A DNA stretch of 64,000 nt. Origin: Alphaproteobacteria bacterium. GTDB taxonomy: Bacteria > Myxococcota_A > UBA796 > GCA-2862545. The first letter of the stretch is position 1. The number at the start of each line of letters is the position of its first letter. The position numbers were made by a program, and so were the translations under genes. The DNA lies in assembly GCA_020632925.1 (NCBI GenBank), contig JACKER010000007.1, forward strand, positions 62,001-126,000, in the 5' to 3' direction. This document shows positions 9,284-18,322 of this stretch, piece by piece. Below the pieces are notes generated by a model. It was not told the DNA's origin and did not search any database. It was given only the letters and a program-made list of their open reading frames with translations.

Positions 9284-10065
9284 ACGCGCTGGAGGGCTGG
9301 GAGCGGCGCGACTTCGCGCACGAGGGGGCGTCCCGCGAGGTCTACGTGCGCGGGGAGGGCCCCGCGGTGGTCGTGATGCACGAGGTCCCCAACCTCCACC
9401 CGGGCGTGATCCGCTTCGGGCAGCGGCTGGTGGACGAGGGCTTCCGCGTGTGGATGCCGTCGCTGATGGGCGTACCGGGGCGCCCGGTCTCGGTGCGCAC
9501 GTCCCTGCGCTCGATCGGGCGGGCCTGCGTCTCGCGCGAGTTCGCCACCTGGGCGCTCGGGCGGACGAGCCCGATCACCGTCTGGCTGCGGGCGCTCGCG
9601 CGGCACGCGGGGGAAGGGCGGCCGGTGGGCGCCATCGGGATGTGCCTGACCGGTGGGTTCGCGCTGGCGATGGCGGTCGACGACGTGCTGGCCGCCCCCG
9701 TGCTCTCGCAACCGTCCGTCCCGTTCGCGCTCAGCCCGTGGCACGCACGTGACCTGGGCGTCAGTGACGAGGACCTGGGGACGTTGCGGCGCCGCTGCGC
9801 GGACGAAGGGCTGTGCGTGCTCGGGCTGCGGTTCTCCATGGACGCGATGGCGCCCGGCGCTCGGTTCCGTCGCTTGCGAGAGGAGCTGGGGGACGCGTTC
9901 CTCGCGGTCGAGATCGATTCGTCGCTCGGCAACCCGCACGGCATCCCGCCCTGGCACCACTCGGTGCTCGCCCACCACTACGTCGATCGGCCGGACCACC
10001 CGACGCGCCAGGCCGAGGACCGCGTCGTGGCCTTCTTCCGCGAGCGCCTCACGGCAGATCGCTGA
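9280..10065 (+). CDS. Dienelactone hydrolase-type alpha/beta hydrolase
   Basis: 261 residues. The nucleophile elbow GMCLTGG (Cys near residue 121) is the G-x-C-x-G-G signature of the DLH family, in which Cys, Asp and His form the triad; a candidate His is in the 'PPWHHSVLAHHY' segment near the C-terminus. VVVMHEVPNLHPGV near residue 30 is the usual oxyanion-strand region. There is no signal peptide, so it should be cytoplasmic. The true substrate cannot be told. The GTG start overlaps the previous stop by four bases. Confidence 0.8.
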   Translation: MNALEGWERRDFAHEGASREVYVRGEGPAVVVMHEVPNLHPGVIRFGQRLVDEGFRVWMPSLMGVPGRPVSVRTSLRSIGRACVSREFATWALGRTSPITVWLRALARHAGEGRPVGAIGMCLTGGFALAMAVDDVLAAPVLSQPSVPFALSPWHARDLGVSDEDLGTLRRRCADEGLCVLGLRFSMDAMAPGARFRRLREELGDAFLAVEIDSSLGNPHGIPPWHHSVLAHHYVDRPDHPTRQAEDRVVAFFRERLTADR

Positions 10066-11614
10066 CCGCTCCGGCCTCCCAGCCGACGGGCAGGCGCTGC
10101 GAGCGGTAGCTGTTCCAGCCGTCGGGCACCTCGTCCATGTCCGACGACAGCTCCACGTCCCACAGCAGCTCGCCGGTCTCGGGCACGAACTCGACGAGGC
10201 GGATCAGGTGCCGCCCCAGGCCGTAGTCCGCCAGGTAGCGTCCGTTCATCGCGATGACGCCGGCGAAGTTCCCGAGCACGTCGCCGTTGGGCAGGTGGTC
10301 GGCGTCCCCCATGTAGTCCCCGAACAGCCGGACCCCGGGGATCTCGAACTCCCACGCCTGTTCCACGGTCATCGCCTGCTCGTCGATGCGGTACTCGACC
10401 ACCCGCGACCAGGTCTCCAGCGCGCCCAAATCGTCCTCGCCGGTCCACGGGCTCGCCTGCCGGTTGCCGTTGTCGAACATCATGATCCGGTCGCCCCCGA
10501 ACCACTCCGGCGCGTGCTGCTTGTACGGCCAGCGGAAGGGCTGCCCGACCGGCTGCAGGCGCAGGCTCTCAGACGCGGTCGGCCAGTTCGCGGGGTTCGC
10601 GAGGATCCACCGGACGGTCCCGTCGAGGTCGAGCCCCGCGAGCGCGTCCTGCGCGCGCGAGGAGATCACGATGGCGTCGTTCTCCGGCGACCAGGCCACG
10701 CCGTTGCCGTGCACCCAGTCCTTGGGGTTGCCGACGAGCGAGGTGTACCCGATGCGTTCGTACGGGATGGCGGTCGAGTACGGGATCTCGCGGATCACCG
10801 TGCCGTCCTGGGCCAGGAGCACGATCTCGTCGTCGCGCACGGTCGCGTCCGCGCGCACCAGCGGGTCGTCGTAGCTGGCGGGGAAGTCCTGCACCGTGAC
10901 GTTCTGCTTCGACATCGCGAGCATCGTCCCGTCCGGGAGGCGCTGCACGTCGTGGTGGAAGGTCGGGAGCGCGACGGGGATGGTCGTCCCCGAACCGCCG
11001 CCGGGCACCCACTGGCGCTGGATCCGCCCGAGCCAGTCGAGCTCGATGAGCGCCCCCTCCTGCGCGTTGCCGAGGAGCATCCCGTCGCTGCGCAGCTGCA
11101 GCTCGAGCATCCGCGGGTCGCGGGCCCACCACCACACGATCTCGCCCTCGGGGCTCAGGACGATCTGCCAGGCCCCGACGCCGCCCGCGACCACGCCGAC
11201 CAGGGTGTCGCCCGGCTCCATCGCGTCGGCGTCGAGCTGGTGAACCGTCACGTCGGGGAACTTCGGCGGCAGGCTCGCGGTGTGGAAGGTCAGCGTCCGT
11301 TCGGCGGTCGCTCCCTCGGCGCGCAACGTCAGGTGGACCTCGACGTCCCGGTCCGCGCGCATCCGCAGCAGCGGCAGCTCGTGCTCGGTGGCGGCGGGCA
11401 GCTCCACCGTCGTCGCGAGGTCGCCGTCGGACCAGGTGACCGTCGCCTCGCTCGGCACCTCGGTGGCGAAGGACAGCAGGCGGGCCAGCGGGACGGCGGG
11501 GTTCACGAGGGTGGCTGTCGGCTCGGCCGTCAACACCAGCTCCTCCGGCGGCGGAGGGGGATCGGTTCCCGCCGGCGGTCGCTCGCACCCGAGCACGGCC
11601 AGCGCCGCGATCAC
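10049..11614 (-). CDS. Lipoprotein, arylsulfotransferase (ASST)-like beta-propeller
   Basis: 521 residues starting MIAALAVLGCERPP, with a good lipobox (VLGC, Cys 10). An Ig-like/FN3-like region (about 25-130) is followed by an ASST-type propeller with 'SPEGEIVWWW', 'LIELDWLGRIQRQW', 'FHHDVQRLPDGTMLAM', 'DWVHGNGVAWSPENDAIVISSR' and 'QHAPEW'. In arylsulfotransferases a His in the FHHD region carries the sulfate, so the family is well supported, but sulfotransferase activity is not proven. The GTG start overlaps the amidotransferase stop (GTGA), indicating coupling. It converges with the hydrolase at 9280, overlapping by 17 bases. Confidence 0.8.
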   Translation of the reverse strand: MIAALAVLGCERPPAGTDPPPPPEELVLTAEPTATLVNPAVPLARLLSFATEVPSEATVTWSDGDLATTVELPAATEHELPLLRMRADRDVEVHLTLRAEGATAERTLTFHTASLPPKFPDVTVHQLDADAMEPGDTLVGVVAGGVGAWQIVLSPEGEIVWWWARDPRMLELQLRSDGMLLGNAQEGALIELDWLGRIQRQWVPGGGSGTTIPVALPTFHHDVQRLPDGTMLAMSKQNVTVQDFPASYDDPLVRADATVRDDEIVLLAQDGTVIREIPYSTAIPYERIGYTSLVGNPKDWVHGNGVAWSPENDAIVISSRAQDALAGLDLDGTVRWILANPANWPTASESLRLQPVGQPFRWPYKQHAPEWFGGDRIMMFDNGNRQASPWTGEDDLGALETWSRVVEYRIDEQAMTVEQAWEFEIPGVRLFGDYMGDADHLPNGDVLGNFAGVIAMNGRYLADYGLGRHLIRLVEFVPETGELLWDVELSSDMDEVPDGWNSYRSQRLPVGWEAGAVSDLP

Positions 11615-12447
11615 GCCGGCACCGCGGGGAACCGGTGGAAGCGCATGAAGGGGTCCACCGCCACGACCTCTCCCTCGGCCAGCCGCTCCCACGCGTTCTC
11701 CCCGAGGAGGGGTTCGCTCGAGACCAGCAGGTGGTTCACGTGTTGGCGGTGCGTCACCGGCGCCTCGCAGGTGGGTCCGAGGAAGGTGCAGGTCTCCCGC
11801 TCGGGGCAGCGCTGCTTCCACGTGGAGTAGCAGAGGTCCTTCCCGCCGTGGTGGGCGACCAGCAGCTCCCCGTCCGTCACCATCAACGTCAGCAGGCTGC
11901 GTCGCTCCGGGCTGTCCGCCAGCTCGCGCACGATCGCGACCGTCTCGCGCAGCGCGCACACCACGTCGTCGAGCGGCGTGCCGCGACGGTGCAGGTCGAC
12001 GCGCTCAGCGAGACGCCCCAGGAACAGGTGGAACACGACCTCGCTGTCCGTGTCGCCCATGAGGAAGCGGCGGAACTTGGGGGCGACCTGCTCGACGAGC
12101 GCGTCCCGCACCTCGGGGAAGGCGGGGATGTCGCCGTTGTGGGCCATCACCCACCGACCGTGCTGGAAGGGGTGGCAGTTGAGCGTGGACAACGCACCCT
12201 GCGTCGCCCGGCGGACGTGCGCGACGACGGTGTCGCTCGTGAGCAGGCCGCTGACGCGCTCGAAGAGGTGGTCGCTGCCCGCCGTGCCCGTCGACTTCAG
12301 GATGTGCGGCGATCCGGCGACGTAGTAGGCGACCCCCCAGCCGTCGGGGTGCTCGCGGGACTGGACGGCGAGCGCGTTGTCGGCGCTGCGGAGCGAGCGG
12401 TGGACCTGGCTCTGCAGGACGGAGCGGAAACCGAACAGGCGACACAT
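11611..12447 (-). CDS. Class II glutamine amidotransferase (YafJ/GATase_6 type)
   Basis: 278 residues. It begins Met-Cys-Arg-Leu-Phe-Gly, so removal of Met would expose the catalytic N-terminal Cys of Ntn-type amidotransferases. Supporting motifs are REHPDGWGVAYY, VAHVRRAT, NCHPF, MAHNGDIPAF and MGDTDSEVVFHLFL, all typical of glutamine-hydrolysing domains without a fused synthetase (YafJ, EgtC-like). The acceptor of the released ammonia is unknown. The start at 12447 is fixed by the required Cys at position 2; longer frames are not used. It is coupled to the downstream ASST-like lipoprotein. Confidence 0.88.
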   Translation of the reverse strand: MCRLFGFRSVLQSQVHRSLRSADNALAVQSREHPDGWGVAYYVAGSPHILKSTGTAGSDHLFERVSGLLTSDTVVAHVRRATQGALSTLNCHPFQHGRWVMAHNGDIPAFPEVRDALVEQVAPKFRRFLMGDTDSEVVFHLFLGRLAERVDLHRRGTPLDDVVCALRETVAIVRELADSPERRSLLTLMVTDGELLVAHHGGKDLCYSTWKQRCPERETCTFLGPTCEAPVTHRQHVNHLLVSSEPLLGENAWERLAEGEVVAVDPFMRFHRFPAVPA

Positions 12448-12492
12448 GCCTGCCAGCCTAACAGGCCGCTCGTGACGTGTTCGGACCCGAAC

Positions 12493-12506
12493 GTGTCGGA
12501 TGACAC
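12493..12506. repeat. Perfect inverted repeat GTGTC-N4-GACAC
   Basis: A perfect 5-base inverted repeat with a GGAT spacer lies in the 124-base divergent gap between the amidotransferase (starts 12447, leftward) and the haem lipoprotein (starts 12572, rightward). Its core TGTCGGATGACAC resembles the motif TGTGGGATGACACA upstream of norC. It may be an operator; there is no functional evidence. Confidence 0.35.
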
Positions 12507-12571
12507 GCGTAACAGTGTGTTGCGGTGCGGCGGACCAGGGGGCGGAGTAGGCCGACGGCCAGAGGTGATCC

Positions 12572-12955
12572 ATGGTGTTGCTGATGTGGCTCGCCGCGTG
12601 CGACGACACGGAGTTCCCGGCGATCGGCGGGGAAGGCGTGGTCGGCGACACGTACGAGGACGTGCAGAAGGTGTTCGAGGCGGACTGCTACGCGTGCCAC
12701 GGCGCCGCGTCCGCGCTCGGTGGGCTGGACCTCGAGACCGACGCCTGCGCCGCCATCGTGGGCGTGACGGCCGCGGGGTACGACGGGGAGCTCGTGGTGC
12801 CCGGCGACTCGGCCGCCAGCGTGCTGTGGACCAAGATGGCCGACACGAAGGAGTTCGGCGGGATCATGCCCCCCACGGGCGCGAGCGCGCAGGAGTCCAT
12901 CGACACGGTCGCCGCCTGGATCGACCTCGGTGCCGACTGTGGGGGTGCGCGATGA
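12572..12955 (+). CDS. Small c-type haem lipoprotein
   Basis: 127 residues. MVLLMWLAACDDTE holds a lipobox (LAAC, Cys 10). A single CYACH haem motif at about residues 39-43 and a late 'GGIMPPTG' give the usual order haem site then distal Met of a class I cytochrome c, in the PSCyt1-like style. It would sit lipid-anchored at the membrane and carry electrons. Its stop overlaps the next start (ATGA), so it is coupled to the barrel-like protein and then the YceI protein. Confidence 0.75.
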   Translation: MVLLMWLAACDDTEFPAIGGEGVVGDTYEDVQKVFEADCYACHGAASALGGLDLETDACAAIVGVTAAGYDGELVVPGDSAASVLWTKMADTKEFGGIMPPTGASAQESIDTVAAWIDLGADCGGAR

Positions 12956-13785
12956 TCGCGCTGCTGTCGGCCTCCGCGGCCTTCGCCCAGATCGCTCCCG
13001 AGTGCGCGGACGTCGCCGCCGGCGACGCGCCCGGCTGGTACGTCGACGACCAGCACCAGCAGGACTTCCTGCTGAACTTCTTCGCGCTCGCGACGACCTT
13101 CTCCCCGATCCACGCGCCCATCCCCGACGAGCCCGGCCACGGCGACGTGAGCCTCGAGCTCTCGCTGATCCCGCCGCTGTCCTGCGACCGCCGGCTGGTG
13201 CTGTCCCGGACGAAGACGGAGGAGACGAACAAGGCGCCCATCCTCCCGCGTCCGCAGGGGCACTTCACGTTCCCCGAGATCGGCCGCTTCCGGCTCTACG
13301 GCGGTGCCGGCTACATCCCGCCGATCACCGTGTTCGGCACGCGCAACGTCATCGCGTCGGGAGAGGTCGGCTTCGGCTGGGAGTCGGAAGGGGGCTTGCA
13401 GCTGGCGGGTCGGTACCACTGGACGCTGATGAAGACCATCGCCGAGATCGCCGGACCCTTCGACCCCGAGAACGACCCCGTCGTGCTCGACTTCTTCTCG
13501 GGCTCGACCTTCGGGCTCGACCTGATGGCGGGCCTGCGGATCAAGAGCGTCATCCCGTACGTCTCGCTGGGCGTGACCGACGCGTCGACGTTCTTCTACA
13601 TCGGTGACGACGCCGTCGTGTCGAACAACCTGACGCCGTACATCGGCCCCGTCGCCTCGCTCGGCGCGCAGGGCTCGATCCAGCGCCTGGTCTTCGCCGG
13701 CGAGCTGTACGCCGCGCCGAACACCTTCGACGCCTCCCTGGGCCACCTCTACACCGCCCGCGTCAGGGCTGGAGTGACGTTTTGA
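12952..13785 (+). CDS. Secreted protein, probable outer-membrane beta-barrel
   Basis: 277 residues with a signal peptide MIALLSASAAFAQ. The body has many Gly/aromatic amphipathic strands ('FRLYGGAGYIPPITVFGT', 'GEVGFGWESEGGLQLAGRYHW', 'FGLDLMAGLRIKSVIPYVSLGV') and ends YTARVRAGVTF, with the terminal Phe typical of outer-membrane barrels. No specific family is recognised. It is the middle gene of a coupled trio: ATGA overlap with the haem lipoprotein and TTGA overlap with the YceI gene. Confidence 0.7.
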   Translation: MIALLSASAAFAQIAPECADVAAGDAPGWYVDDQHQQDFLLNFFALATTFSPIHAPIPDEPGHGDVSLELSLIPPLSCDRRLVLSRTKTEETNKAPILPRPQGHFTFPEIGRFRLYGGAGYIPPITVFGTRNVIASGEVGFGWESEGGLQLAGRYHWTLMKTIAEIAGPFDPENDPVVLDFFSGSTFGLDLMAGLRIKSVIPYVSLGVTDASTFFYIGDDAVVSNNLTPYIGPVASLGAQGSIQRLVFAGELYAAPNTFDASLGHLYTARVRAGVTF

Positions 13786-14453
13786 CGACCCTGATCGCCC
13801 TGATGTCGGGTTTCGCCCTCGCGGAGGAGCCCACCGAGACCCCGGCCGAGGCCGCTCCCGCCGAGGCGCCCGCCGCTCCCGAGCCGCGCACCTGGAAGCT
13901 CGATCCGTCCGCGTCGACGCTGTTCGTCCTCGTGAAGCACGATCCGAACACGGCGCTGTCGGGCCTCGCCCACGACCACACCGTGGCGGCGACGGGCTGG
14001 TCGGGGACGGTGACCTGGACCGAGGGTGATCCGTCGGCCTGCAAGGTCGAGATCACGGTGCCGGTGTCCGGTCTCGTGATCGACCCGCCGGGGCTGCGTC
14101 AGCGCGCTGGCCTGGAAGGGGACACCCCGGACAGCGACAAGGCCAAGATCTCGGACAACATGTGGGGCAGCCGGCAGCTCGAGAAGGACGTCTTCCCCTC
14201 GATCTCGTTCGCGTCGACCTCGTGCAACGGGTCGGGCTCGGTCATCACCGTCGCCGGGAACATGACGATCCACGGCGTGACGAAGGCGGTCAGCCTGCCG
14301 ATGACGATCAACGTCTCGGGCGACACGTTCTCCGCCAAGGGGACGATGCCGTCGACGGCGTCGGCGTGGGGCTTCCAGCCGTTCACGGCGGCCTTCGGGG
14401 CCATCAAGAACCTCGACGAGCTCCAGTTCACGATCGACGTCCGCGGTCGCTGA
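13782..14453 (+). CDS. YceI-family periplasmic protein
   Basis: 223 residues. The signal MTTLIALMSGFALA is followed by a Glu/Ala/Pro linker and then a lipocalin-like YceI domain ('WKLDPSASTLFVLVKHDPN....LAHDHTV', 'DNMWGSRQLEKDVFPSISFAS', 'VAGNMTIHGVTKAVSLPM'). YceI proteins bind isoprenoid or amphipathic molecules in the periplasm. The TTG start is chosen because it overlaps the upstream stop and gives a clean signal peptide. A link to the upstream haem lipoprotein, as in cytochrome b561/YceI pairs, is plausible but not shown. Confidence 0.85.
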   Translation: MTTLIALMSGFALAEEPTETPAEAAPAEAPAAPEPRTWKLDPSASTLFVLVKHDPNTALSGLAHDHTVAATGWSGTVTWTEGDPSACKVEITVPVSGLVIDPPGLRQRAGLEGDTPDSDKAKISDNMWGSRQLEKDVFPSISFASTSCNGSGSVITVAGNMTIHGVTKAVSLPMTINVSGDTFSAKGTMPSTASAWGFQPFTAAFGAIKNLDELQFTIDVRGR

Positions 14454-14603
14454 TCTGGTCGCCGCGATCCGCACCACGACGAGCTGATCGCGGTCCTGCT
14501 TGACGGCGTCCAGCGGATGGATACGGCCTCAGCGCCGGCGGCTGGAGTCCCGCTCGAGTCCGGTCGACGGGGACGGCCGACGTGCGTCTCACGGAGGCCG
14601 ACC

Positions 14604-15854
14604 ATGAATGCACAGGACTGTGACCGCGCCGATGACGACCCGGAGGGCGACCCATCCCGCGCCTTCCTCGACACGCCGCTCGCTCCTCCCCGTCCCGTTC
14701 CCTCCCCGACATCCGCACCGGACGCGCGCCAGCGCATCGAGGTGTTCCGACACACCCACTTCCCCGATGTCGGCGACGACCAGTGGGGAGACTGGCAGTG
14801 GCAGCTCCAGCATCGCTACCGCGACCTGAAGGGGCTCTCTCGGATCCTGACGCTCAGCGACGACGAGCTCACGACCATCCAGCGCATCGGTGGTCGGCTC
14901 CCCGTCGGCATCACCCCGTACTACGCGTCGCTGATGGACCCGGACGATCCGTCCGATCCGCTGCGGATGACGATGGTGCCGGTCGAGGCCGAGCTCGTCC
15001 AGGGGCCCGGTGAGGCCGACGATCCGCTCGGCGAGGACGGCCACATGGTCGTGCCGGGGCTGGTCCATCGGTACCCGGACCGCGTTCTGTTCCTGGTGAC
15101 GAACTTCTGCGCGACCTACTGCCGCTACTGCACGCGCGCCCGGCTCGTCGGCCACACCGGCGAGTACCACTTCAACAAGGCGCAGTACGAGAAGGCGATC
15201 GAGTACATCGCGGCGCATCCGGAGGTCCGCGACGTGCTGCTCAGCGGCGGCGACCCCCTCACCATGGGGGACGACCGCCTCGAGTGGCTGCTGGAGCGGC
15301 TCCGCGCCATCCCGCACGTCGAGTTCCTGCGGATCGGCACGAAGGTCCCCCTGGTGCTCCCGCAGCGCGTCACCGAGAAGCTGACGTCGATGCTGAAGCG
15401 CTTCCACCCGCTGTGGATGAGCGTCCACGTCATGCACCCGAACGAGCTCACGCCCGAGGTCGCGCAGGCGTGCGACCGTCTCTCCAGCGCGGGCATCCCG
15501 CTCGGGAGCCAGACGGTGCTGGTCCGCGGCGTGAACGACGACGTGGAGACGATGCGCCGCATGGTGCACGGGCTGCTCAAGATCCGGGTTCGTCCGTACT
15601 ACCTGTACCAGTGCGACCCCATCTCGGGCTCCGCCCACCTGCGCACGCCGATCGAGAAGGGCCTCGAGCTGGTGGCCGGGCTGCGGGGCTTCACGACCGG
15701 CTACGGCGTGCCGCAGTTCGTCGTGGACGCGCCGGGCGGCGGCGGGAAGATCGCGCTGCAGCCCACGTCCGTGGTGGGTCGGGACGGCGACGACGTGCTC
15801 CTCCGCAACTACGAGGGCAACGTCTTCCGGTACCGCGACCCGGTGGGGGCCTGA
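14604..15854 (+). CDS. kamA: Lysine 2,3-aminomutase (radical SAM, PLP)
   Basis: 416 residues. Uses a 4Fe-4S cluster, SAM and PLP to convert L-lysine to beta-lysine. The radical SAM triad is Cys169, Cys173 and Cys176 (CATYCRYC), and PLP-binding Lys382 sits in DAPGGGGK. Asp338 (YQCD) and Asp375 (VVDAP), 37 residues apart, align with the two Asp (293 and 330 in clostridial LAM) that bind the substrate epsilon-amino group, which argues for lysine rather than glutamate. The ATG at 14604 has a GGAGG site; the in-frame 14517 start lacks one. First gene of a six-gene operon. Confidence 0.93.
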   Translation: MNAQDCDRADDDPEGDPSRAFLDTPLAPPRPVPSPTSAPDARQRIEVFRHTHFPDVGDDQWGDWQWQLQHRYRDLKGLSRILTLSDDELTTIQRIGGRLPVGITPYYASLMDPDDPSDPLRMTMVPVEAELVQGPGEADDPLGEDGHMVVPGLVHRYPDRVLFLVTNFCATYCRYCTRARLVGHTGEYHFNKAQYEKAIEYIAAHPEVRDVLLSGGDPLTMGDDRLEWLLERLRAIPHVEFLRIGTKVPLVLPQRVTEKLTSMLKRFHPLWMSVHVMHPNELTPEVAQACDRLSSAGIPLGSQTVLVRGVNDDVETMRRMVHGLLKIRVRPYYLYQCDPISGSAHLRTPIEKGLELVAGLRGFTTGYGVPQFVVDAPGGGGKIALQPTSVVGRDGDDVLLRNYEGNVFRYRDPVGA

Positions 15855-15859
15855 CGGTC

Positions 15860-16378
15860 ATGGGAATCCATGGCTGCGCGACCCGGCTCTGGGGTTGTGC
15901 CGGACACGCGCTCATCGGGCAGACCTGCTGCCAGGGGACGGAGATCCTGGTCACGTCGCGAGACCGGGAGCGGATCGCCGCCTTCACGGCGAGGACCGAC
16001 TTCTTCGAGCGGGCTCTCCCGATCGACCCGGTCTACCTCGACCAGGACGACGATCCGAACTGGCTCGTCTGGGCGTTCGACACCGACGGGACACGCCACG
16101 TCCTGAAGCGGGAGCCGAACGGCGACTGCGGGTTCCTGGGTCACCTCGGGTGCACGCTACCCCTCGACGTCCGGCCGCTGATCTGCCGCCTCCACCCCTA
16201 CGAGTACACCGAGGACGGCGTCACGGGCGTGAGCAGCCAGTGCCCGGACGAGGTCGTGCCGCCGGGGAGCACCATCGTCGAGGTGCTGGGGATGGTGCCG
16301 GACGAGGCCGAGCGCTGGCGCGACCAGATCTACGCCGAGCTCCGCGCGGATCACCTCGAGCGGGGAGGGAAGCCGTGA
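15860..16378 (+). CDS. CxxCxxCC (YkgJ/UPF0153-like) protein
   Basis: 172 residues. Cys clusters at the N-terminus (GCATRLWGC, then TCC near residue 23) and in the middle (DCGFLGHLGC and LICRLHPYEY) match the general layout of the Fe/Zn-chelating CxxCxxCC family, whose biochemistry is poorly known. It lies 5 bases after kamA and overlaps the next ligase gene (GTGA), so it belongs to the same operon. It might support the Fe-S or metal-dependent enzymes there. The ribosome site is weak, so the start is less sure than the frame. Confidence 0.7.
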   Translation: MGIHGCATRLWGCAGHALIGQTCCQGTEILVTSRDRERIAAFTARTDFFERALPIDPVYLDQDDDPNWLVWAFDTDGTRHVLKREPNGDCGFLGHLGCTLPLDVRPLICRLHPYEYTEDGVTGVSSQCPDEVVPPGSTIVEVLGMVPDEAERWRDQIYAELRADHLERGGKP

Positions 16379-17355
16379 GGATCGGATTCACCTACGATCT
16401 GCGCGACGACTACCTCGCGATGGGCTTCGGCGAGGAGGAGACCGCGGAGTTCGACCGCGTGAGCACGATCGACGCCATCGAGGGTGCGCTGCGCGAGCTC
16501 GGCCACGAGGTCGAGCGCGTCGGGCACGTCAAGGCGCTCGTCGGGCGGCTGGCGCAGGGCGCGCGCTGGGATCTCGTGTTCAACATCGCCGAGGGGGTGC
16601 GCGGGGTCGGCCGGGAGGCGCAGGTCCCCGCGCTGCTCGAGGCCTACGACCTCCCGTACACCTTCGCGGACCCGCTCGTGGCCTCGCTCACGCTGCACAA
16701 GGCGATGACCAAGCGGGTGCTGCGCGATCTCGGCGTGGCGACCACGGACTTCCGGGTGGTCGAGCGGGAGGCCGATCTCGACGCCGTGGACCTGCCGTTC
16801 CCGCTGTTCGTCAAGCCGCTCGCGGAGGGCACGGCCAAGGGCATCACCAGCACGTCGCGCGTGACCACCCGGGACGAGCTGGCCCGCGAGGCGATGCGCC
16901 AGGTCCGGGAGTTCCGTCAGCCCGTGCTCGTCGAGCCGTACCTGTCGGGGCGGGAGTTCACCGTCGGCATCACGGGCACCGGGGACGCCGCGCGCGCGCT
17001 CGGCACGATGGAGATCGTGATGAAGGCGAACGCGGAGCCCCACGCGTACACCTACGTGAACAAGGAGAACTCCGAGGAGCTGGGCGAGTTCCCGCTGGCA
17101 CCTCCGGAGTGGGCGGCGCTGGCGGAGGAGCTGGCGCTGCGGGCCTGGCGCGGGCTCGGCTGCCGGGACGCGGGTCGCGTCGACGTGCGCGCCGACGACC
17201 ACGGCGTGCTGCACGTCATGGAGCTCAACCCGCTCGCCGGGCTGCACCCGACGCACAGCGACCTGCCGATGATCGCGACCGCGAAGGGCGTGTCCTTCGT
17301 GGAGCTGATCGGGCGGATCGTCGCCTCGGCCGCCGAGCGCTGCGCGGAGGCCTGA
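16375..17355 (+). CDS. ATP-grasp ligase, D-Ala-D-Ala ligase-like (first copy)
   Basis: 326 residues. Layout of a D-Ala-D-Ala ligase: an N-terminal domain with 'WDLVFNIAEGVRG' near residue 70, the ATP-grasp lysine in 'PLFVKPLAEGTAKGI', 'VLVEPYLSGREFTVGI', and the metal-binding 'VMELNPLAGLHPTHSDLPM' near residue 280. It joins a carboxylate to an amine through an acyl phosphate. No peptidoglycan genes are nearby and it is one of two unlike copies, so a role in making an amide with an operon-specific amino acid is more likely than cell-wall synthesis. The GTG start overlaps the previous stop. Confidence 0.85.
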   Translation: MRIGFTYDLRDDYLAMGFGEEETAEFDRVSTIDAIEGALRELGHEVERVGHVKALVGRLAQGARWDLVFNIAEGVRGVGREAQVPALLEAYDLPYTFADPLVASLTLHKAMTKRVLRDLGVATTDFRVVEREADLDAVDLPFPLFVKPLAEGTAKGITSTSRVTTRDELAREAMRQVREFRQPVLVEPYLSGREFTVGITGTGDAARALGTMEIVMKANAEPHAYTYVNKENSEELGEFPLAPPEWAALAEELALRAWRGLGCRDAGRVDVRADDHGVLHVMELNPLAGLHPTHSDLPMIATAKGVSFVELIGRIVASAAERCAEA

Positions 17356-18320
17356 TGAGGGTCGCCCTGCTCCACGAGCGGCTCTCCGGGGACGCTCGCA
17401 CCGACGAGAAGGACGCCCTCGTCCAGCGCGACGAGCTCGCGGCGGCGCTGCGTCGCCTCGGCCACGAGACGGTCTTCGCAGACCTCGATCTCGACCTGGC
17501 GACCGCGACGCGACGTCTCCGCGAGCTCGCGCCCGACGTGGTCTTCAACCTCGTGGAGGCCGTCGGGGGGCAGGCGCGGCTGGTCGACGTGGTGCCCGGC
17601 CTGCTCGACGGTCTCGGCCTGCCCTTCACCGGCAACGGGCAGGTGGCGATGTTCCTCACGAGCCACAAGCGGGTGGCGAAGGAGCGCCTGGGCGCCCTCG
17701 GGCTGCCGACGCCAGCGCTGCTCGGCGATGGTCCGCGCGTGGGCCGGTGGATCGTGAAGCCCGTGTGGGAGGACGCCTCCGTCGGCATCGACGACGGCGC
17801 CGTGGTGGACGCCGACCAGGTGGACCGTGCGTTGCGGGAGCGCGGCGCGGTTTACGGCGAGGTGTTCGCCGAGGCGTACGTCGAGGGGCGGGAGCTCAAC
17901 CTCTCGCTGCTCGCGGACGGCGACAGTGTGGTGTGCCTGCCGCCCGCCGAGATCGCGTTCGAGGGGTTCCCCGAGGGGAAGCCGCGGATCGTCGGGTACG
18001 CGGCGAAGTGGGACGAGGGCTCGTTCGAGTACGCGCGGACCCCTCGCACGCTGGACTTCCCCGACGACGACGCCCCGCTCCTGCGGCGGGTGGCCGACCT
18101 CGCCGTCCGCTGCTGGTACGGCTTCGGGCTCACGGGCTACGCCCGCGTGGACTTCCGCGTCGATCGGGACGGGCAGCCCTTCGTCCTCGAGGTCAACGCC
18201 AACCCCTGCCTCGCGTCGGACGCGGGCTTCATGGCGGCCTCGGCGCGGGCGGGGCTCGGGGTGGACGCCGTCGTCGCGCGGCTGCTGGACGACGCGCTCA
18301 CCCGCGCGAGGAAGGTCTGA
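17355..18320 (+). CDS. ATP-grasp ligase, D-Ala-D-Ala ligase-like (second copy)
   Basis: 321 residues. Same fold as the upstream ligase but clearly divergent: 'PDVVFNLVEAVGGQ', 'LPFTGNGQVAMFLTSHKRVAKERL', 'RWIVKPVWEDASVGI', 'VFAEAYVEGRELNLSLL' and 'PFVLEVNANPCLASDAGFM'. The ATP- and Mg-binding residues (Lys in IVKP, Glu in YVEGRE, Glu and Asn in EVNANP) are kept. Two different ligases in tandem suggest two successive amide bonds. It overlaps the previous gene as TGATG and is followed two bases later by the fusion protein. Confidence 0.85.
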   Translation: MRVALLHERLSGDARTDEKDALVQRDELAAALRRLGHETVFADLDLDLATATRRLRELAPDVVFNLVEAVGGQARLVDVVPGLLDGLGLPFTGNGQVAMFLTSHKRVAKERLGALGLPTPALLGDGPRVGRWIVKPVWEDASVGIDDGAVVDADQVDRALRERGAVYGEVFAEAYVEGRELNLSLLADGDSVVCLPPAEIAFEGFPEGKPRIVGYAAKWDEGSFEYARTPRTLDFPDDDAPLLRRVADLAVRCWYGFGLTGYARVDFRVDRDGQPFVLEVNANPCLASDAGFMAASARAGLGVDAVVARLLDDALTRARKV

Positions 18321-18322
18321 CC

